DNA of 64,000 nucleotides from Rossellomorea marisflavi (GCF_022170785.1 NZ_CP081870.1:2220001-2284000), one strand, 5' to 3'; numbered from the stretch's first letter, positions 44,619 through 53,342 are shown. Numbers and translations are program-made. The notes: generated by a model from the sequence alone, not told the origin.

Positions 44619-45248
44619 TTATCCAGGGATTGAATTCATTAGCTCGAAGAAGTGTTCAGGTTTTTGGGTCTTATTTAGGTGATACCATGACTGCAATGTA
44701 GCCGGTGCAAATACATCTACTTTTTTCAGCACCTCCCTCGCAAATTCCAGGGGAGCTACCCCTGAGGCAGTAACCAGATTACCATCCGTTACGACAGGTC
44801 CCATCTCATAATGCCCTTCTCCATGATAATTCGGACAGACCATTTTCATATAGGCCGCGTCATTACCAGTGTGCTTTCTGGTATCCAGATATCCCATATT
44901 CGCAAGAGCCTCAGTGGCACCACAAATGGCCGCGACCATCGTCCCAAGCTCTAAAGCTTCACCGATTTTTTTCAATATTGGCTGATGAATGGATTCTCCC
45001 CAACTAGTCCCTCCAGGTAAAATGAACAGGTCCTCTCTTTCAACCATGCACGCATCCAAGGAAAGATCTGGTATGATGCTCAGACCTCCCATCGTCGTAA
45101 TCCTTTCTTTCGTTGCTCCTACTGTCACTACTTGTAGCGGTTTACGACCTTTTTTGAAGTATCGCCCCGTGTTTAGTTCGGCAATCAAATAACCATATTC
45201 CCAGTCTGACATTGTGTTGAATACATAAAGATAAACGCTTGTTTGCAT
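44619..45248 (-). CDS. DJ-1/PfpI family protein (YoaZ/YdeA-like)
   Basis: The 209-residue class I glutamine amidotransferase-like protein shows YVFNTMSDWEYGYLIAELN, LFILPGGTSWGES and the nucleophile elbow VAAICGATEALANMG with its reactive Cys, followed by a conserved TASGVAPLEFAREVL. DJ-1-like proteins are protease-, hydratase- or chaperone-like; which one applies is not evident. GGGAGTG is 7 bases before ATG 45248. A WYL-type regulator gene lies upstream in the same direction, with a perfect 25-bp palindrome and TATAAT between, so it is probably its target. Confidence 0.85.
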   Translation of the reverse strand: MQTSVYLYVFNTMSDWEYGYLIAELNTGRYFKKGRKPLQVVTVGATKERITTMGGLSIIPDLSLDACMVEREDLFILPGGTSWGESIHQPILKKIGEALELGTMVAAICGATEALANMGYLDTRKHTGNDAAYMKMVCPNYHGEGHYEMGPVVTDGNLVTASGVAPLEFAREVLKKVDVFAPATLQSWYHLNKTQKPEHFFELMNSIPG

Positions 45249-45281
45249 TTCATAACACTCCCATCACCATTGATATAGCCT

Positions 45282-45319
45282 ATTATAAAGGGAAATCCCT
45301 GACAGCTACTGTCAGGGAT
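45282..45319 (-). promoter_or_regulatory. Promoter and 25-bp operator palindrome of the DJ-1 gene
   Basis: ATCCCTGACAG-CTA-CTGTCAGGGAT (45295-45319) has perfect 11-bp arms. TATAAT lies at 45287-45282 on the minus strand, so the palindrome covers the -35 region. The CTGACAG...CTGTCAG core resembles sites used by helix-turn-helix/WYL (YafY) regulators. It might also act as a terminator of the upstream gene, but the T run is poor. Confidence 0.6.
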
Positions 45320-45323
45320 GTCA

Positions 45324-46286
45324 TTATTCTTGATGAAATGTTATATATTCCGATAAAACCTCTACAATCCTTTTTTTCAGACTTACCGGCTCAATAATTT
45401 GAATCGATTTTCCATACGGTAATAGCAGATGAGGGATATGGGTATGTACGATGTCAGTTTCCAGAAGAAACATAGCTTTTTTTGGTTCCCTTTCCTGCAC
45501 ATAATGTCCTAGAAACCAATGCTGGCAAACATCATTAAGCGTATTTTCATTCCCAATGATCACCATACGAGTGATTCCTTCCTTTCCATTTATCGTCGGA
45601 AGGAGATTTTTCATGAAAAAGTCACGTGCTGAAAAGTCTTCTGGTCTGCTAAACGTCTTTTCAGTTAACCCTATACGCTCAATCCGATCGACTCGAAAAC
45701 TGCGAAGGTCACTTCTATGATGACAAAATCCAATCACATACCATTTATTGTTCCAGTAGAGCATTTTGTATGGGTCGACCACTCTCTCATGTTTTTGTTG
45801 CTCCCTACTTTTATGGTAAACCATGTTTACTGAGTACCCTTCAGCTATGGCATGCTCCAACTCTTTCAAAAACGGTTCAAGTGAGGGCGGTCGTAATGGA
45901 CGTATGACTTCAAGGCTGGTCACATGGTGGTTTACCATTCTTTCCTGCTCTTGATTTGAGTGTTTACTTAGTTTTGAAATAGCTCTTTTTAGCGGTTCAC
46001 CACCATAATATCCCGCTTCCTCTGCAAAAACGGCAGCGTGAAACAGTGACGTTTGTTCTCCAACATCAAAAAAGAGAGGAGCCTCCATAAAGTGGTTCAA
46101 TAACGTATACCCGCCGTTAGGTCCTGATTCTGAAATGATCGGTACTCCACTTGTTGAAATGGTATCGATATAACGATACACCGTCCTAATATTCATCTCT
46201 AACTTTTCTGATATTTGTTTCGCCGTCACTTTCTCACCTGAACGGAGCATCCATAGAATCGCTAACATACTATCAATTTTGGACAT
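45324..46286 (-). CDS. HTH-11/WYL domain transcriptional regulator (YafY/YobV-like)
   Basis: The 320-residue regulator has an N-terminal HTH-11 domain (LRSGEKVTAKQISEKLEMNIRTVYRYIDTISTSGVPIIS, about 15-53) and a WYL domain (WNNKWYVIGFCHHRSDLRSFRVDRIERIGL) with a WCX tail. WYL domains sense small ligands or nucleic acid. ATG 46286 has AAGGTGG 5 bases upstream; the in-frame GTG 46295 lies inside that site. It stands just upstream of the DJ-1 gene and probably controls it. Confidence 0.87.
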   Translation of the reverse strand: MSKIDSMLAILWMLRSGEKVTAKQISEKLEMNIRTVYRYIDTISTSGVPIISESGPNGGYTLLNHFMEAPLFFDVGEQTSLFHAAVFAEEAGYYGGEPLKRAISKLSKHSNQEQERMVNHHVTSLEVIRPLRPPSLEPFLKELEHAIAEGYSVNMVYHKSREQQKHERVVDPYKMLYWNNKWYVIGFCHHRSDLRSFRVDRIERIGLTEKTFSRPEDFSARDFFMKNLLPTINGKEGITRMVIIGNENTLNDVCQHWFLGHYVQEREPKKAMFLLETDIVHTHIPHLLLPYGKSIQIIEPVSLKKRIVEVLSEYITFHQE

Positions 46287-46352
46287 GTCATCCACCTTTG
46301 TTAAGATACTCTTCTCATGTTTTGTAGACTTCTCACAGTTGGTTCGTATTGA

Positions 46353-47273
46353 TCAATGATCCTTGAGTAGCCCTTCCAGCACATATTGGCTTTCAAGTGC
46401 CTGATCTCCTCCAATACAAGGAGGCGTGTCCCCTATCACACTCTGAATGAAATGCATGACGGCATCTTCAAATCCCCGCTGCTTGAGGATGGTATCCCAG
46501 GAAGAAGGCTTTGTGACTATCCTTCGCCCTCCTTCTTCCACCTCGAGGACATTCATATCTGATACGGTCAAGATGCGTCCATCCGATATGAGCTCCAACG
46601 TCTCACGCTGTGTTCCCACCCTTCGATGCATACCTGTAGAGTATTGTGTACCAAGTGAAGATTGAAAGGTGTGCCTTGCATGAATCAATTCATTGGATTC
46701 ATTGATTGCCATTGCTCCACCACCGACTGTCATATTGCCATCGTCATTCAGCCAGCGGATCGTATCGACCAGATGAAGATAATCGTCGAGCATGGTGAAT
46801 TCAAATGATGCTGGACCGATATCATCCAGGCGATGCTTATCGAACCTCACCCAGGCAGGTGTTCCAGCCATGGCCTTGGCCTGGACGTATAGGGGAGCGA
46901 ATCGTCTGTTGAATCCAACCATCAGCTTCCTTCCTGACTTCACGCTCTCGTCGACCAACTGCTCCGACTCTTCTACCGTAGCTGCCAATGGCTTGTCCAC
47001 ATATACATCGAGACCCTTTTGCATAAGCGCTGATACCACTTCGTAATGTGAATCAGTCGAACTATGTACAAATGCCGCATCGCATTCCTCCGCTAGATGG
47101 TCAAGATGATTGAATGCTTTAAGTCGATACTCCTTGCTGATCCGGTTTCGCTTCCTTTGATCCGGTGTATAAATCCCTGCCAATTCCCACCCGGTTTCTC
47201 TTGATAGAAGGGGCAAATACGCCTTCTGGGCAATTCCTCCGAGACCGACCATTCCAATTCTTAGTTGTCGCAT
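46353..47273 (-). CDS. Gfo/Idh/MocA family oxidoreductase
   Basis: The 306-residue NAD(P)-dependent dehydrogenase has an N-terminal Rossmann fold (IGMVGLGGIAQKAYLP, residues 6-21), FVHSSTDSHYEVV, and VYVDKPLAATVEESEQL holding the conserved Lys of the [DE]KP motif. The substrate is unknown; related proteins oxidise sugars or inositols. GGAGGGAG precedes ATG 47273. The start overlaps the end of the upstream kinase gene by 13 bases, so the two are an operon. Confidence 0.87.
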   Translation of the reverse strand: MRQLRIGMVGLGGIAQKAYLPLLSRETGWELAGIYTPDQRKRNRISKEYRLKAFNHLDHLAEECDAAFVHSSTDSHYEVVSALMQKGLDVYVDKPLAATVEESEQLVDESVKSGRKLMVGFNRRFAPLYVQAKAMAGTPAWVRFDKHRLDDIGPASFEFTMLDDYLHLVDTIRWLNDDGNMTVGGGAMAINESNELIHARHTFQSSLGTQYSTGMHRRVGTQRETLELISDGRILTVSDMNVLEVEEGGRRIVTKPSSWDTILKQRGFEDAVMHFIQSVIGDTPPCIGGDQALESQYVLEGLLKDH

Positions 47274-47896
47274 GGATACTCCCTCCGTTCATTGTGTATG
47301 TAGCAAAATGTTGCTTGTTCCCTCGGCCTGATCGAGGTCATGTAGTAGTCTTCTGCTGGCCAATAGCGGTTTTCATATGCCTTCAGAATTGCTGCTTCAT
47401 CGCCCAAATATCCGTCACGACTGGTCACCCTGTGTTTTCTGGTGTGAAAAGGACAGTCCACAAAGATGACGGCATCAAAATACTCGATCCTTTCTGGTCT
47501 TTGAAGGAAAACGCCTTCTACGAGCACTACTGCATCTTCCTCAATATCCAGCTGTTTTTGGACGATACTATCCGAATGTTTATCGTAAAACGGAACGTGG
47601 AAAAGAAGATGTGGTGACGTGAGTAAATCAAAAAAGATGTGCCTCGGGCCCCCGACATCCCATTGAAGCTTATAATACTCCTGCCACTGGGGCCTGCCGG
47701 TGTCGTAACGGTAGCATGATGGGACGATATGATCATCAAGGTGGATGAGGACCGTCTGTCGGGGTCCTGTCAGCAGATTCCCATGAATGCGTTGGGCCAG
47801 GCTAGTTTTTCCAGACCCGCCCAATCCATCGATGCCGATCATCGTGCGTCCATGGGAATGTCGCTTCACTAACGATTGGATCATTTCATAGAGCAT
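47261..47896 (-). CDS. P-loop kinase, uridine kinase-like
   Basis: The 211-residue protein has a Walker A motif GIDGLGGSGKTSLAQ (about 21-35), a LIHLDDHIVPSCYRYDTG region and VVLVEGVFLQRPE with the Walker B-like aspartate later in AVIFVDCPF. This is the layout of the uridine kinase/phosphoribulokinase group. Its substrate is unknown, perhaps a sugar or nucleoside given the neighbouring sugar dehydrogenase. It precedes the Gfo/Idh gene and overlaps it. Confidence 0.83.
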   Translation of the reverse strand: MLYEMIQSLVKRHSHGRTMIGIDGLGGSGKTSLAQRIHGNLLTGPRQTVLIHLDDHIVPSCYRYDTGRPQWQEYYKLQWDVGGPRHIFFDLLTSPHLLFHVPFYDKHSDSIVQKQLDIEEDAVVLVEGVFLQRPERIEYFDAVIFVDCPFHTRKHRVTSRDGYLGDEAAILKAYENRYWPAEDYYMTSIRPREQATFCYIHNERREYPCDN

Positions 47897-48092
47897 GGCC
47901 CTGTCCCACTTTCAATCTCTTTCATTTTATACCAGATGACAATCAAACTGGAAAAAATCTTCTCATTCGATGCAAACATCCATGGATTCAGTTACAATGT
48001 TAAAGAGCATTCATTATCTTTGAATAGTATTTACGTTTCCTATATATTGATTAGAACCACAGTAAATTTACAAATTCACAGGAGGAGTTAGT

Positions 48093-48962
48093 ATGTCAAA
48101 TAAACCGAAAACCATCTTTTTGGATATGGATGGGACCATATTGAGTTCCCAAAATAAAGTAAGTGTGCAGACGAAGGAAACCATCGATGCATTAAGAACT
48201 CAAGGAATCAAGGTGTTCATCGCTACTGGAAGAGCCTATGATGAGATTGAAGCCATGCTGCCGGAAGGATTCAAAGTGGATGGATTCATTACATCCAACG
48301 GAATGGCAGGCTATGTGGACGATACACCGGTTTTTGAGCATTCCCTGTCACTAGGACTTGTGGAAGACGTCATTGCACAAGCGAGAAACCATGAGATTTA
48401 TTACGAGGTGTTCCCTTACGGCGCCCCACGTATTACATTGAAGCAGGATCAGGAGTATGTACTCAAGGAAGTGGCGGAACCGAAACCCGATGGAGTAGAA
48501 GAAAATGAATGGTTATCACGCAAGAAAGCCGTTAATGAAGAGATCTCCTTCAGGGAAGACCTGGAAGGAAAAGGATTCTCTAAATTTTATTTCTTTGCAC
48601 GTACGCAGGAAAAGATTCAAAAATGGGGAGATGTCCTTCAAGAAATGAAAAAGGACACCGACTTCACCCTTTCGAAGTCATCCAATCACAACCTAGAACT
48701 GATGGTGGCGGATGTTAATAAGGCGTCTGGAATCAGAGAAATGCTCCAACATTTCGGACTGAAAAACGAAGGCACACTCGCCATTGGAGACAGCGACAAT
48801 GATCTTCAAATGTTTGACTTTGTGACACACTCCGTGGCCATGCATAATGCCAAAGAACATATCAAGGATGTGGTGGATGAAGTCACCACTTTATCATGTG
48901 ATGAAAATGGCGTCAGCGACTACCTTGCAAGATTCATAGAAAAGACCGTCTCACATTCATAA
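48093..48962 (+). CDS. HAD-superfamily (Cof type IIB) phosphatase
   Basis: The 289-residue Cof-type hydrolase has motif I IFLDMDGTIL with the nucleophile Asp (residue 10-12 region), motif II FIATGRA, an IIB cap, and motif IV LAIGDSDNDLQMF. Such enzymes dephosphorylate sugar phosphates or flavin/cofactor phosphates; it resembles YkrA. AGGAGGAG precedes ATG 48093. It is monocistronic with a terminator. Confidence 0.92.
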   Translation: MSNKPKTIFLDMDGTILSSQNKVSVQTKETIDALRTQGIKVFIATGRAYDEIEAMLPEGFKVDGFITSNGMAGYVDDTPVFEHSLSLGLVEDVIAQARNHEIYYEVFPYGAPRITLKQDQEYVLKEVAEPKPDGVEENEWLSRKKAVNEEISFREDLEGKGFSKFYFFARTQEKIQKWGDVLQEMKKDTDFTLSKSSNHNLELMVADVNKASGIREMLQHFGLKNEGTLAIGDSDNDLQMFDFVTHSVAMHNAKEHIKDVVDEVTTLSCDENGVSDYLARFIEKTVSHS

Positions 48963-48963
48963 G

Positions 48964-48999
48964 CATAAAAAAAGATCAGAGCCACGCTCTGGTCTTTTT
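48964..48999. terminator. Bidirectional terminator after the HAD gene
   Basis: AAAAAAGATCAGAGC and GCTCTGGTCTTTTTT pair with one G-U; it also closes the convergent gene at 48999. Confidence 0.85.
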
Positions 49000-49532
49000 T
49001 ATTCCCCTAAAATCTTCATCATTTCTTCCCTCGCAACTCCGAGGCTATTCCCTGCTTTGATCAGGGACTCCCTTGAAGCTTTTCTTTCCCTATCCGCCAC
49101 ATATCCAAAATACTCGACTTGTGTTTCAAGAAAGGGAATATCGGGATTGGTTACCTGATGATGCACAGTGTCCATTTCGAATTTGATTGAATGATAGGAA
49201 TCCTTTATTGAGCTCAGCGCTTGTTGCACTTGATCTTTCACATCAGATGGGAGATTTTCAGGTGGGTCAAGTTCCCACATAGCTGAAATGCCTTCGCTTG
49301 CCGCAGCACCTGCACCGGATGCGGCATCGGCGGCATCATCAGTCCCCTGCACCGTCCGATACTCTTCAACCGCTTTGACAACCTCACGATCCAGAGATGC
49401 ATAGGATCGTGCGAATTCCAGAAAGGCATCTTTCTTCTCTCCGTTTTGATGGATGGTCATCAGCGTTAACGGGAGGATGGTGAGAAGCAATAGGCTCCCT
49501 ACAAAAAGAAGCCTGAATCGTTGGCCATTCAT
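48999..49532 (-). CDS. Membrane-anchored or secreted protein of unknown function
   Basis: The 177-residue protein has an N-terminal hydrophobic segment (FRLLFVGSLLLLTILPLTLMTI, 6-27) and a mostly helical, charged outside domain with a low-complexity Ala/Asp/Gly stretch (DDAADAASGAGAAASEG) in the middle. No family is recognised. AAAGGGTG precedes ATG 49532. It converges on the HAD gene. Confidence 0.72.
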   Translation of the reverse strand: MNGQRFRLLFVGSLLLLTILPLTLMTIHQNGEKKDAFLEFARSYASLDREVVKAVEEYRTVQGTDDAADAASGAGAAASEGISAMWELDPPENLPSDVKDQVQQALSSIKDSYHSIKFEMDTVHHQVTNPDIPFLETQVEYFGYVADRERKASRESLIKAGNSLGVAREEMMKILGE

Positions 49533-49651
49533 CTGATCACCCTTTCGCGATCATCCTCATCACCCACAATCCTTTTATTCTGAACGGGTCATGAATGATG
49601 GAGCGTACCTCACGTGTTAGAGAGATACTCACTTCGTATCATCATATGAAA

Positions 49652-50212
49652 CTATAGATCAAAACGATGCTTTATTATTTCAGCCGTCTCTGCTGCGCTC
49701 AACGCAGAGTTATCGATGCGTATATAATTGTCCCCGCTCAGTTCTCCTTCAATGGAGTTCAATCGGTAGGTAGTCATGGAATCCAATAGGTCAGATTCTG
49801 ACCAATCCATATCCCTCTTGGATGGTTTGTGGTTGAGTCTGTTTTCACTTTTGTTCCGATTTAATCTTTCCTGGACACCTGCTTCGAGCTCCACATAGAA
49901 TACGGAGCTTCCCCGGGATGAGAACATTGTGGAGATGCTCTCTATGTAGTCCCAATCTTCCTTCATATCAAATGCCCACACGAATGTAAAAATCAATCCA
50001 TCCAAATCACTTTTGGAGATGGCATCAAAAAGCTCATGTCGGAACAATTTGACAAGCCGCTTTCCTTCCGTACTTCCATAATCAAAGAAATTCCCTACAA
50101 GGTCGATGGTCATATGATTATGGAATAACTTCAAACCGGTGATCTTTGCAAGTTCTTGCCCGACTGTCATCTTACCGACAGCCTGGGGGCCAATGATGAT
50201 TACAAGTTTCAT
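49652..50212 (-). CDS. AAA/P-loop nucleotide-binding protein (shikimate kinase-like fold)
   Basis: The 186-residue protein has a Walker-type loop IIIGPQAVGKMTVGQELA (about 4-21), a following HNHMTIDLVGNFFDYG region and a lid-type segment RLNRNKSENRLNHKPSKRD. It resembles small P-loop phosphotransferases of unknown substrate. The loop reads GPQAVGKM rather than GxxxxGK[ST], a noticeable change. ATG 50212 has GGGAGAGG upstream; the frame extends to 50281 without a site. It follows the TmrB-like gene in the same direction. Confidence 0.8.
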   Translation of the reverse strand: MKLVIIIGPQAVGKMTVGQELAKITGLKLFHNHMTIDLVGNFFDYGSTEGKRLVKLFRHELFDAISKSDLDGLIFTFVWAFDMKEDWDYIESISTMFSSRGSSVFYVELEAGVQERLNRNKSENRLNHKPSKRDMDWSESDLLDSMTTYRLNSIEGELSGDNYIRIDNSALSAAETAEIIKHRFDL

Positions 50213-50277
50213 TCTTTTCCTCTCCCATTTACCTATTTTTTCATCTTTCATACAGGTACCGGGACAACCATATATCC

Positions 50278-50820
50278 TCATCCTTTAGAAGTTTGCTTCT
50301 GCAGGGTTCTCACGATGAAAGATGTCAGTTCTTCAATTGTCTTACCCTCTGTTTCCAAATATGGATCGAATTCACCCGTTTCATAGGCAAGAAGGCAGGC
50401 ATCCGTTTGCATGAAACACCAGTTACCCTCTTCCTCGCCCCGACTCCGCAGGCGCTCATGGATGGTCTCTTTAGACGCCATGAGACAGAAATGCATGACT
50501 TCCTGTCCCTTTTGCTTGAAGCCTTCGATTATGGCCGTCAGATATTCCTGCTTGCGGATGGTCATGGGTACGATCAGGTCGGTCCGATACCTCTCGAACA
50601 GGCGGCCTCCTACTTCAACAGTCAGATCTCTCCACAAATCCAGATCCTGAAAATCCCCCTCAGGAGCTTCGAGCCTTTTCCTTTCCTCCGGGATCACATT
50701 CCTGAGCATATACCCCACTTCCTCCGGATCAAAAATCATACTGCCGGGGAGCTCTTTGCAAAGGGAGTTGGCGAGCGTAGTTTTCCCTGCACCGAAGGCT
50801 CCATTGATCATGATGATCAT
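50278..50820 (-). CDS. TmrB-like P-loop protein
   Basis: The 180-residue protein begins MIIMINGAFGAGKTTLANSL with a perfect Walker A motif, then FDPEEVGYMLRNVIPEE, LWRDLTVEVG, DLIVPMTIRKQEY and HFCLMASKETIHERLRSRGEEE. Several of these match TmrB, the tunicamycin resistance ATP-binding protein of B. subtilis, as I recall it. Substrate and function here are inferred only. GGAGGGGG precedes ATG 50820, which overlaps the stop of the upstream nitronate monooxygenase by four bases. Confidence 0.83.
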   Translation of the reverse strand: MIIMINGAFGAGKTTLANSLCKELPGSMIFDPEEVGYMLRNVIPEERKRLEAPEGDFQDLDLWRDLTVEVGGRLFERYRTDLIVPMTIRKQEYLTAIIEGFKQKGQEVMHFCLMASKETIHERLRSRGEEEGNWCFMQTDACLLAYETGEFDPYLETEGKTIEELTSFIVRTLQKQTSKG

Positions 50821-51860
50821 ACAACCCCCTCCGTTCCTTCAAATTTGGCAATCACTTCTTTTACGGTCGTCTCTTTGCCCAATGAACCGATTCCCTGGCC
50901 AGCCCACAGGGACATGCGGGCAGGAGCATCTGCCTGAGCGGCTTCTTGTCTCATGGGTTTAGTCATGACGTGTTGATGAGGATAAGGAAGAACCGATCGT
51001 TCATACCCTTCGTTCTCCATCATCCATTTATTTACGATCCCTCTTGCCTTCTTTCCAGTGAACAAAGAAGTCACTCTTGTTTCTGCACCATTGGCCTCTA
51101 TGATCCGTTGCTTATGGACAGGGTAGGCTCCGCTCTCCTTACAGAGGAGGAAAGGCGTCCCGACCTGAACGCCTTCAGCGCCCAATGCCAAAGCGGCATT
51201 CAATCCCCTGTAATCGGTGATGCCCCCTGCAGCAATGACAGGAATATCGATGGCATCTACCGTCTGTGGGATCAAGGCAATCAGCCCGATGGAGGAGTCT
51301 CCATTCTCCTCAAGGAAACCTCCCCGATGGCCACCGGCTTCGCTCCCCTGCATGCACACCATGTCCATGCCCCTTTTTTCCATTAGCACGGCTTCATTCA
51401 CCGTGGAAGCTGTTCCCATGAGAAGGCAACCCTCTTCCTTTAATTGCTGCACAATCTTGACAGGCGGAAGCCCGAAGGTGAATGAACACATGTTCACCTT
51501 ATAGTGAAGGATGAGATCGATTTTCCTGTAAAAATCATCCCACTGCTCCTCTATGGTCATGAAATTCCCTGCGTGTTGTGACCCAGGGACTCTTTCCTTC
51601 CATGATTCGACATCCTCATCCTTGGGGACCTTTTGCCCACCGGGTACGAAAACATTTACTTGAAAGTGTCGCTCTGAATGATTAGAAACGGAACGAATTT
51701 GTTCTTCAAGTGTGTCAGGTGCCAAATATCCCGAAGCCAAACTGCCAAGGATCCCCCCGTCCATCGATGCCTTTACCATTTCAGTCGTGGTGATCCCTCC
51801 AGCCATCGGTGCCTGTATGATCGGTTTATCCAAGGATAATCGTTTCAGAAACCGATTCAT
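50817..51860 (-). CDS. Nitronate monooxygenase (2-nitropropane dioxygenase family)
   Basis: The 347-residue FMN-dependent TIM-barrel enzyme oxidises alkyl nitronates. It shows KPIIQAPMAGGITTTEMV at the start, GCLLMGTASTVNEAV, MVCMQGSEAGGHRG with the active-site His, PVIAAGGITDYRGLNAALALGAEGVQVGTPFL (phosphate-binding region) and TSLFTGKKARG. AAAGGAATGG lies upstream of ATG 51860. It heads a unit with the TmrB-like gene. Confidence 0.9.
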   Translation of the reverse strand: MNRFLKRLSLDKPIIQAPMAGGITTTEMVKASMDGGILGSLASGYLAPDTLEEQIRSVSNHSERHFQVNVFVPGGQKVPKDEDVESWKERVPGSQHAGNFMTIEEQWDDFYRKIDLILHYKVNMCSFTFGLPPVKIVQQLKEEGCLLMGTASTVNEAVLMEKRGMDMVCMQGSEAGGHRGGFLEENGDSSIGLIALIPQTVDAIDIPVIAAGGITDYRGLNAALALGAEGVQVGTPFLLCKESGAYPVHKQRIIEANGAETRVTSLFTGKKARGIVNKWMMENEGYERSVLPYPHQHVMTKPMRQEAAQADAPARMSLWAGQGIGSLGKETTVKEVIAKFEGTEGVV

Positions 51861-51939
51861 GTTTCACCATTCCTTTCTTTACCCTTCTATGTATCACTTC
51901 GACCCGCATTCGACTGCTTCCTCTAATTTTCAACAAAAA

Positions 51940-51966
51940 AAATAACCCGCATCCACGATGCGGGTC
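51940..51966 (-). terminator. Terminator after pbuE
   Basis: ACCCGCATC and GATGCGGGT form a 9-bp stem around CAC; on the minus strand TATTTTTTTTG follows. Confidence 0.9.
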
Positions 51967-51970
51967 ATGA

Positions 51971-53143
51971 TCAGCCAACTTGCTTTAACGAATCGTTCCG
52001 TTTCAAAGGGGCATGCCTCAACGAGAAAAGGGCGCTGAAGATGGCGAACACCACTAAAATGGATCCGAAGCTTGCGAGGTGCGATACGTCATGGGATACG
52101 CTGACGACAGCACCTCCTAGTGCCGATCCTACGGATATACCAACCTGCAGGGCAGACGTATTGATGCTTTGCTGAATATCCGACGTTTCAGGTGCCGTTT
52201 GGATCAGATAATTTTGAAGTGCCGGCGTAAGGGCCCAGCTGAGTCCTCCCCATAGGATGGTCATGACGACAAAGAGCGGCATGAACCCTGCAGTGAACGG
52301 AATCGAAAAGAGCACGATGGCAAACAGGATCGTTACAAGGACAATAGACTTTGAACCGATGCGGTCGCTCAGCCATCCCCCCACCCAGTTGCCGCAAACG
52401 GAGGCAAGTCCAATCAGCAGATAAAAAATCGAGATGGCTTTTGGTGAACTATCAAACGTTTGGATCAGATAGGGTGTGAAGTATGCATAAAACATATAAT
52501 GCCCTGCCAGCATGAATAAGCTGATCAGATGTCCAGAAAATACCTTTGGATGTAGAATCGCCTTGAATTGTTCCTTCAGAGGTGTCACCTTGTCGACCGG
52601 CATCTTCTCCAGAAGAAACGCGTTAAGAACGATAGAGATCGCTGAAAGGACTGCGATGCCGAGGAATGTAGATCGCCAACCCAATGTCTCTGTCATGAAA
52701 ATCCCGATCGGTACACCGAGGACCAGGGAAGAGCTGATTCCGACAAAAACGAGACCCAATGCCTTTGCTCGGTGACTAGGCTTCACGAGTTTGGCCGCAA
52801 TGGTCAAAGACAGAACCACCACAAGAGCCGTACTCATGGCTGTAATGATCCGGGCGATGATGACCAAGGTAAAATCAGTGCTGAAAAACGTTATGATATT
52901 TCCCACGGTAAAGACAGAAAGTGCCATGAGGTATAGCTTCTTTCTCTCCACCTTGGCCGTCAAGGACAACAATAACGGCGCCGAAATGGCGTAGGCCAGT
53001 GCAAACACCGTGATGAGCTGACCTGCTTTCCCTAGGGATATATCCAGTCCCTCCGCTATATTCGGAAGAATTCCTCCGACAATCAATTCGACCAGTCCGA
53101 CTGCAAATGTGGATGCAGCCAATACATACACTCTCCAGTTCAT
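51971..53143 (-). CDS. pbuE: Purine efflux pump PbuE (DHA1 MFS)
   Basis: The 390-residue 12-segment transporter starts NWRVYVLAASTFAVGLVELIVGGILP and follows PbuE of B. subtilis along its length (LTAKVERKKLYLMAL, LSLTIAAKLVKPSHRAKALG, GHYMFYAYFTPYL, SDIQQSINTSALQVG). It expels purine bases such as adenine and hypoxanthine with protons. The identification is supported by the adenine-class riboswitch in its leader. AAAGGTGAGGG stands before ATG 53143. It is monocistronic. Confidence 0.93.
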   Translation of the reverse strand: MNWRVYVLAASTFAVGLVELIVGGILPNIAEGLDISLGKAGQLITVFALAYAISAPLLLSLTAKVERKKLYLMALSVFTVGNIITFFSTDFTLVIIARIITAMSTALVVVLSLTIAAKLVKPSHRAKALGLVFVGISSSLVLGVPIGIFMTETLGWRSTFLGIAVLSAISIVLNAFLLEKMPVDKVTPLKEQFKAILHPKVFSGHLISLFMLAGHYMFYAYFTPYLIQTFDSSPKAISIFYLLIGLASVCGNWVGGWLSDRIGSKSIVLVTILFAIVLFSIPFTAGFMPLFVVMTILWGGLSWALTPALQNYLIQTAPETSDIQQSINTSALQVGISVGSALGGAVVSVSHDVSHLASFGSILVVFAIFSALFSLRHAPLKRNDSLKQVG

Positions 53144-53193
53144 ATTCCCTCACCTTTCTGTACACCTTCCACTTTGCACAGAAAATGACAACA

Positions 53194-53243
53194 CAAAAAA
53201 TCCTGATTACAAAATGAAAGGCAAAGAATTTTGTAATCAGGAT
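53194..53243 (-). terminator. Riboswitch-controlled terminator of pbuE
   Basis: On the minus strand AATCCTGATTACAAAA and TTTTGTAATCAGGATT form a perfect 16-bp stem around 14 bases, followed by TTTTTG. Its 5' arm contains the 3' part of aptamer P1 and P3, so ligand binding and termination exclude each other. Confidence 0.88.
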
Positions 53244-53296
53244 TTATCGGTTCCTGGTAGAGACCCTCAAACCATATTATTGAGGTTATACAACGT
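53231..53296 (-). promoter_or_regulatory. Adenine-class purine riboswitch upstream of pbuE
   Basis: The minus strand reads GTTGTATAACCTC, then AATAATATGGTTTGAGG (P2 with loop), GTCTCTACC (J2/3), AGGA-ACCGATAAA-TCCT (P3 with loop) and GATTAC. P1 is TTGTA/TACAA. The J3/1 sequence is GATTAC, with U at the base that is C in guanine aptamers (GACTAT), which marks adenine specificity. The nested terminator implies an ON switch: adenine stabilises P1 and allows pbuE expression, as in B. subtilis. Confidence 0.92.
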
Positions 53297-53313
53297 ATTT
53301 ATTTTCCTAGAAT

Positions 53314-53342
53314 ATAGTAGCATACTCCCTTCACTCTTTCAA
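53314..53342 (-). promoter_or_regulatory. Promoter of the pbuE riboswitch
   Basis: On the minus strand TTGAAA (53342-53337), 17 bases and TACTAT (53319-53314) lie about 20 bases upstream of the aptamer. Confidence 0.7.

Noticed and set aside
50293..50937. 214-codon open frame on the plus strand
   Set aside because: It is antisense to the TmrB-like and nitronate monooxygenase genes, whose motifs are clear; no start signal is seen.
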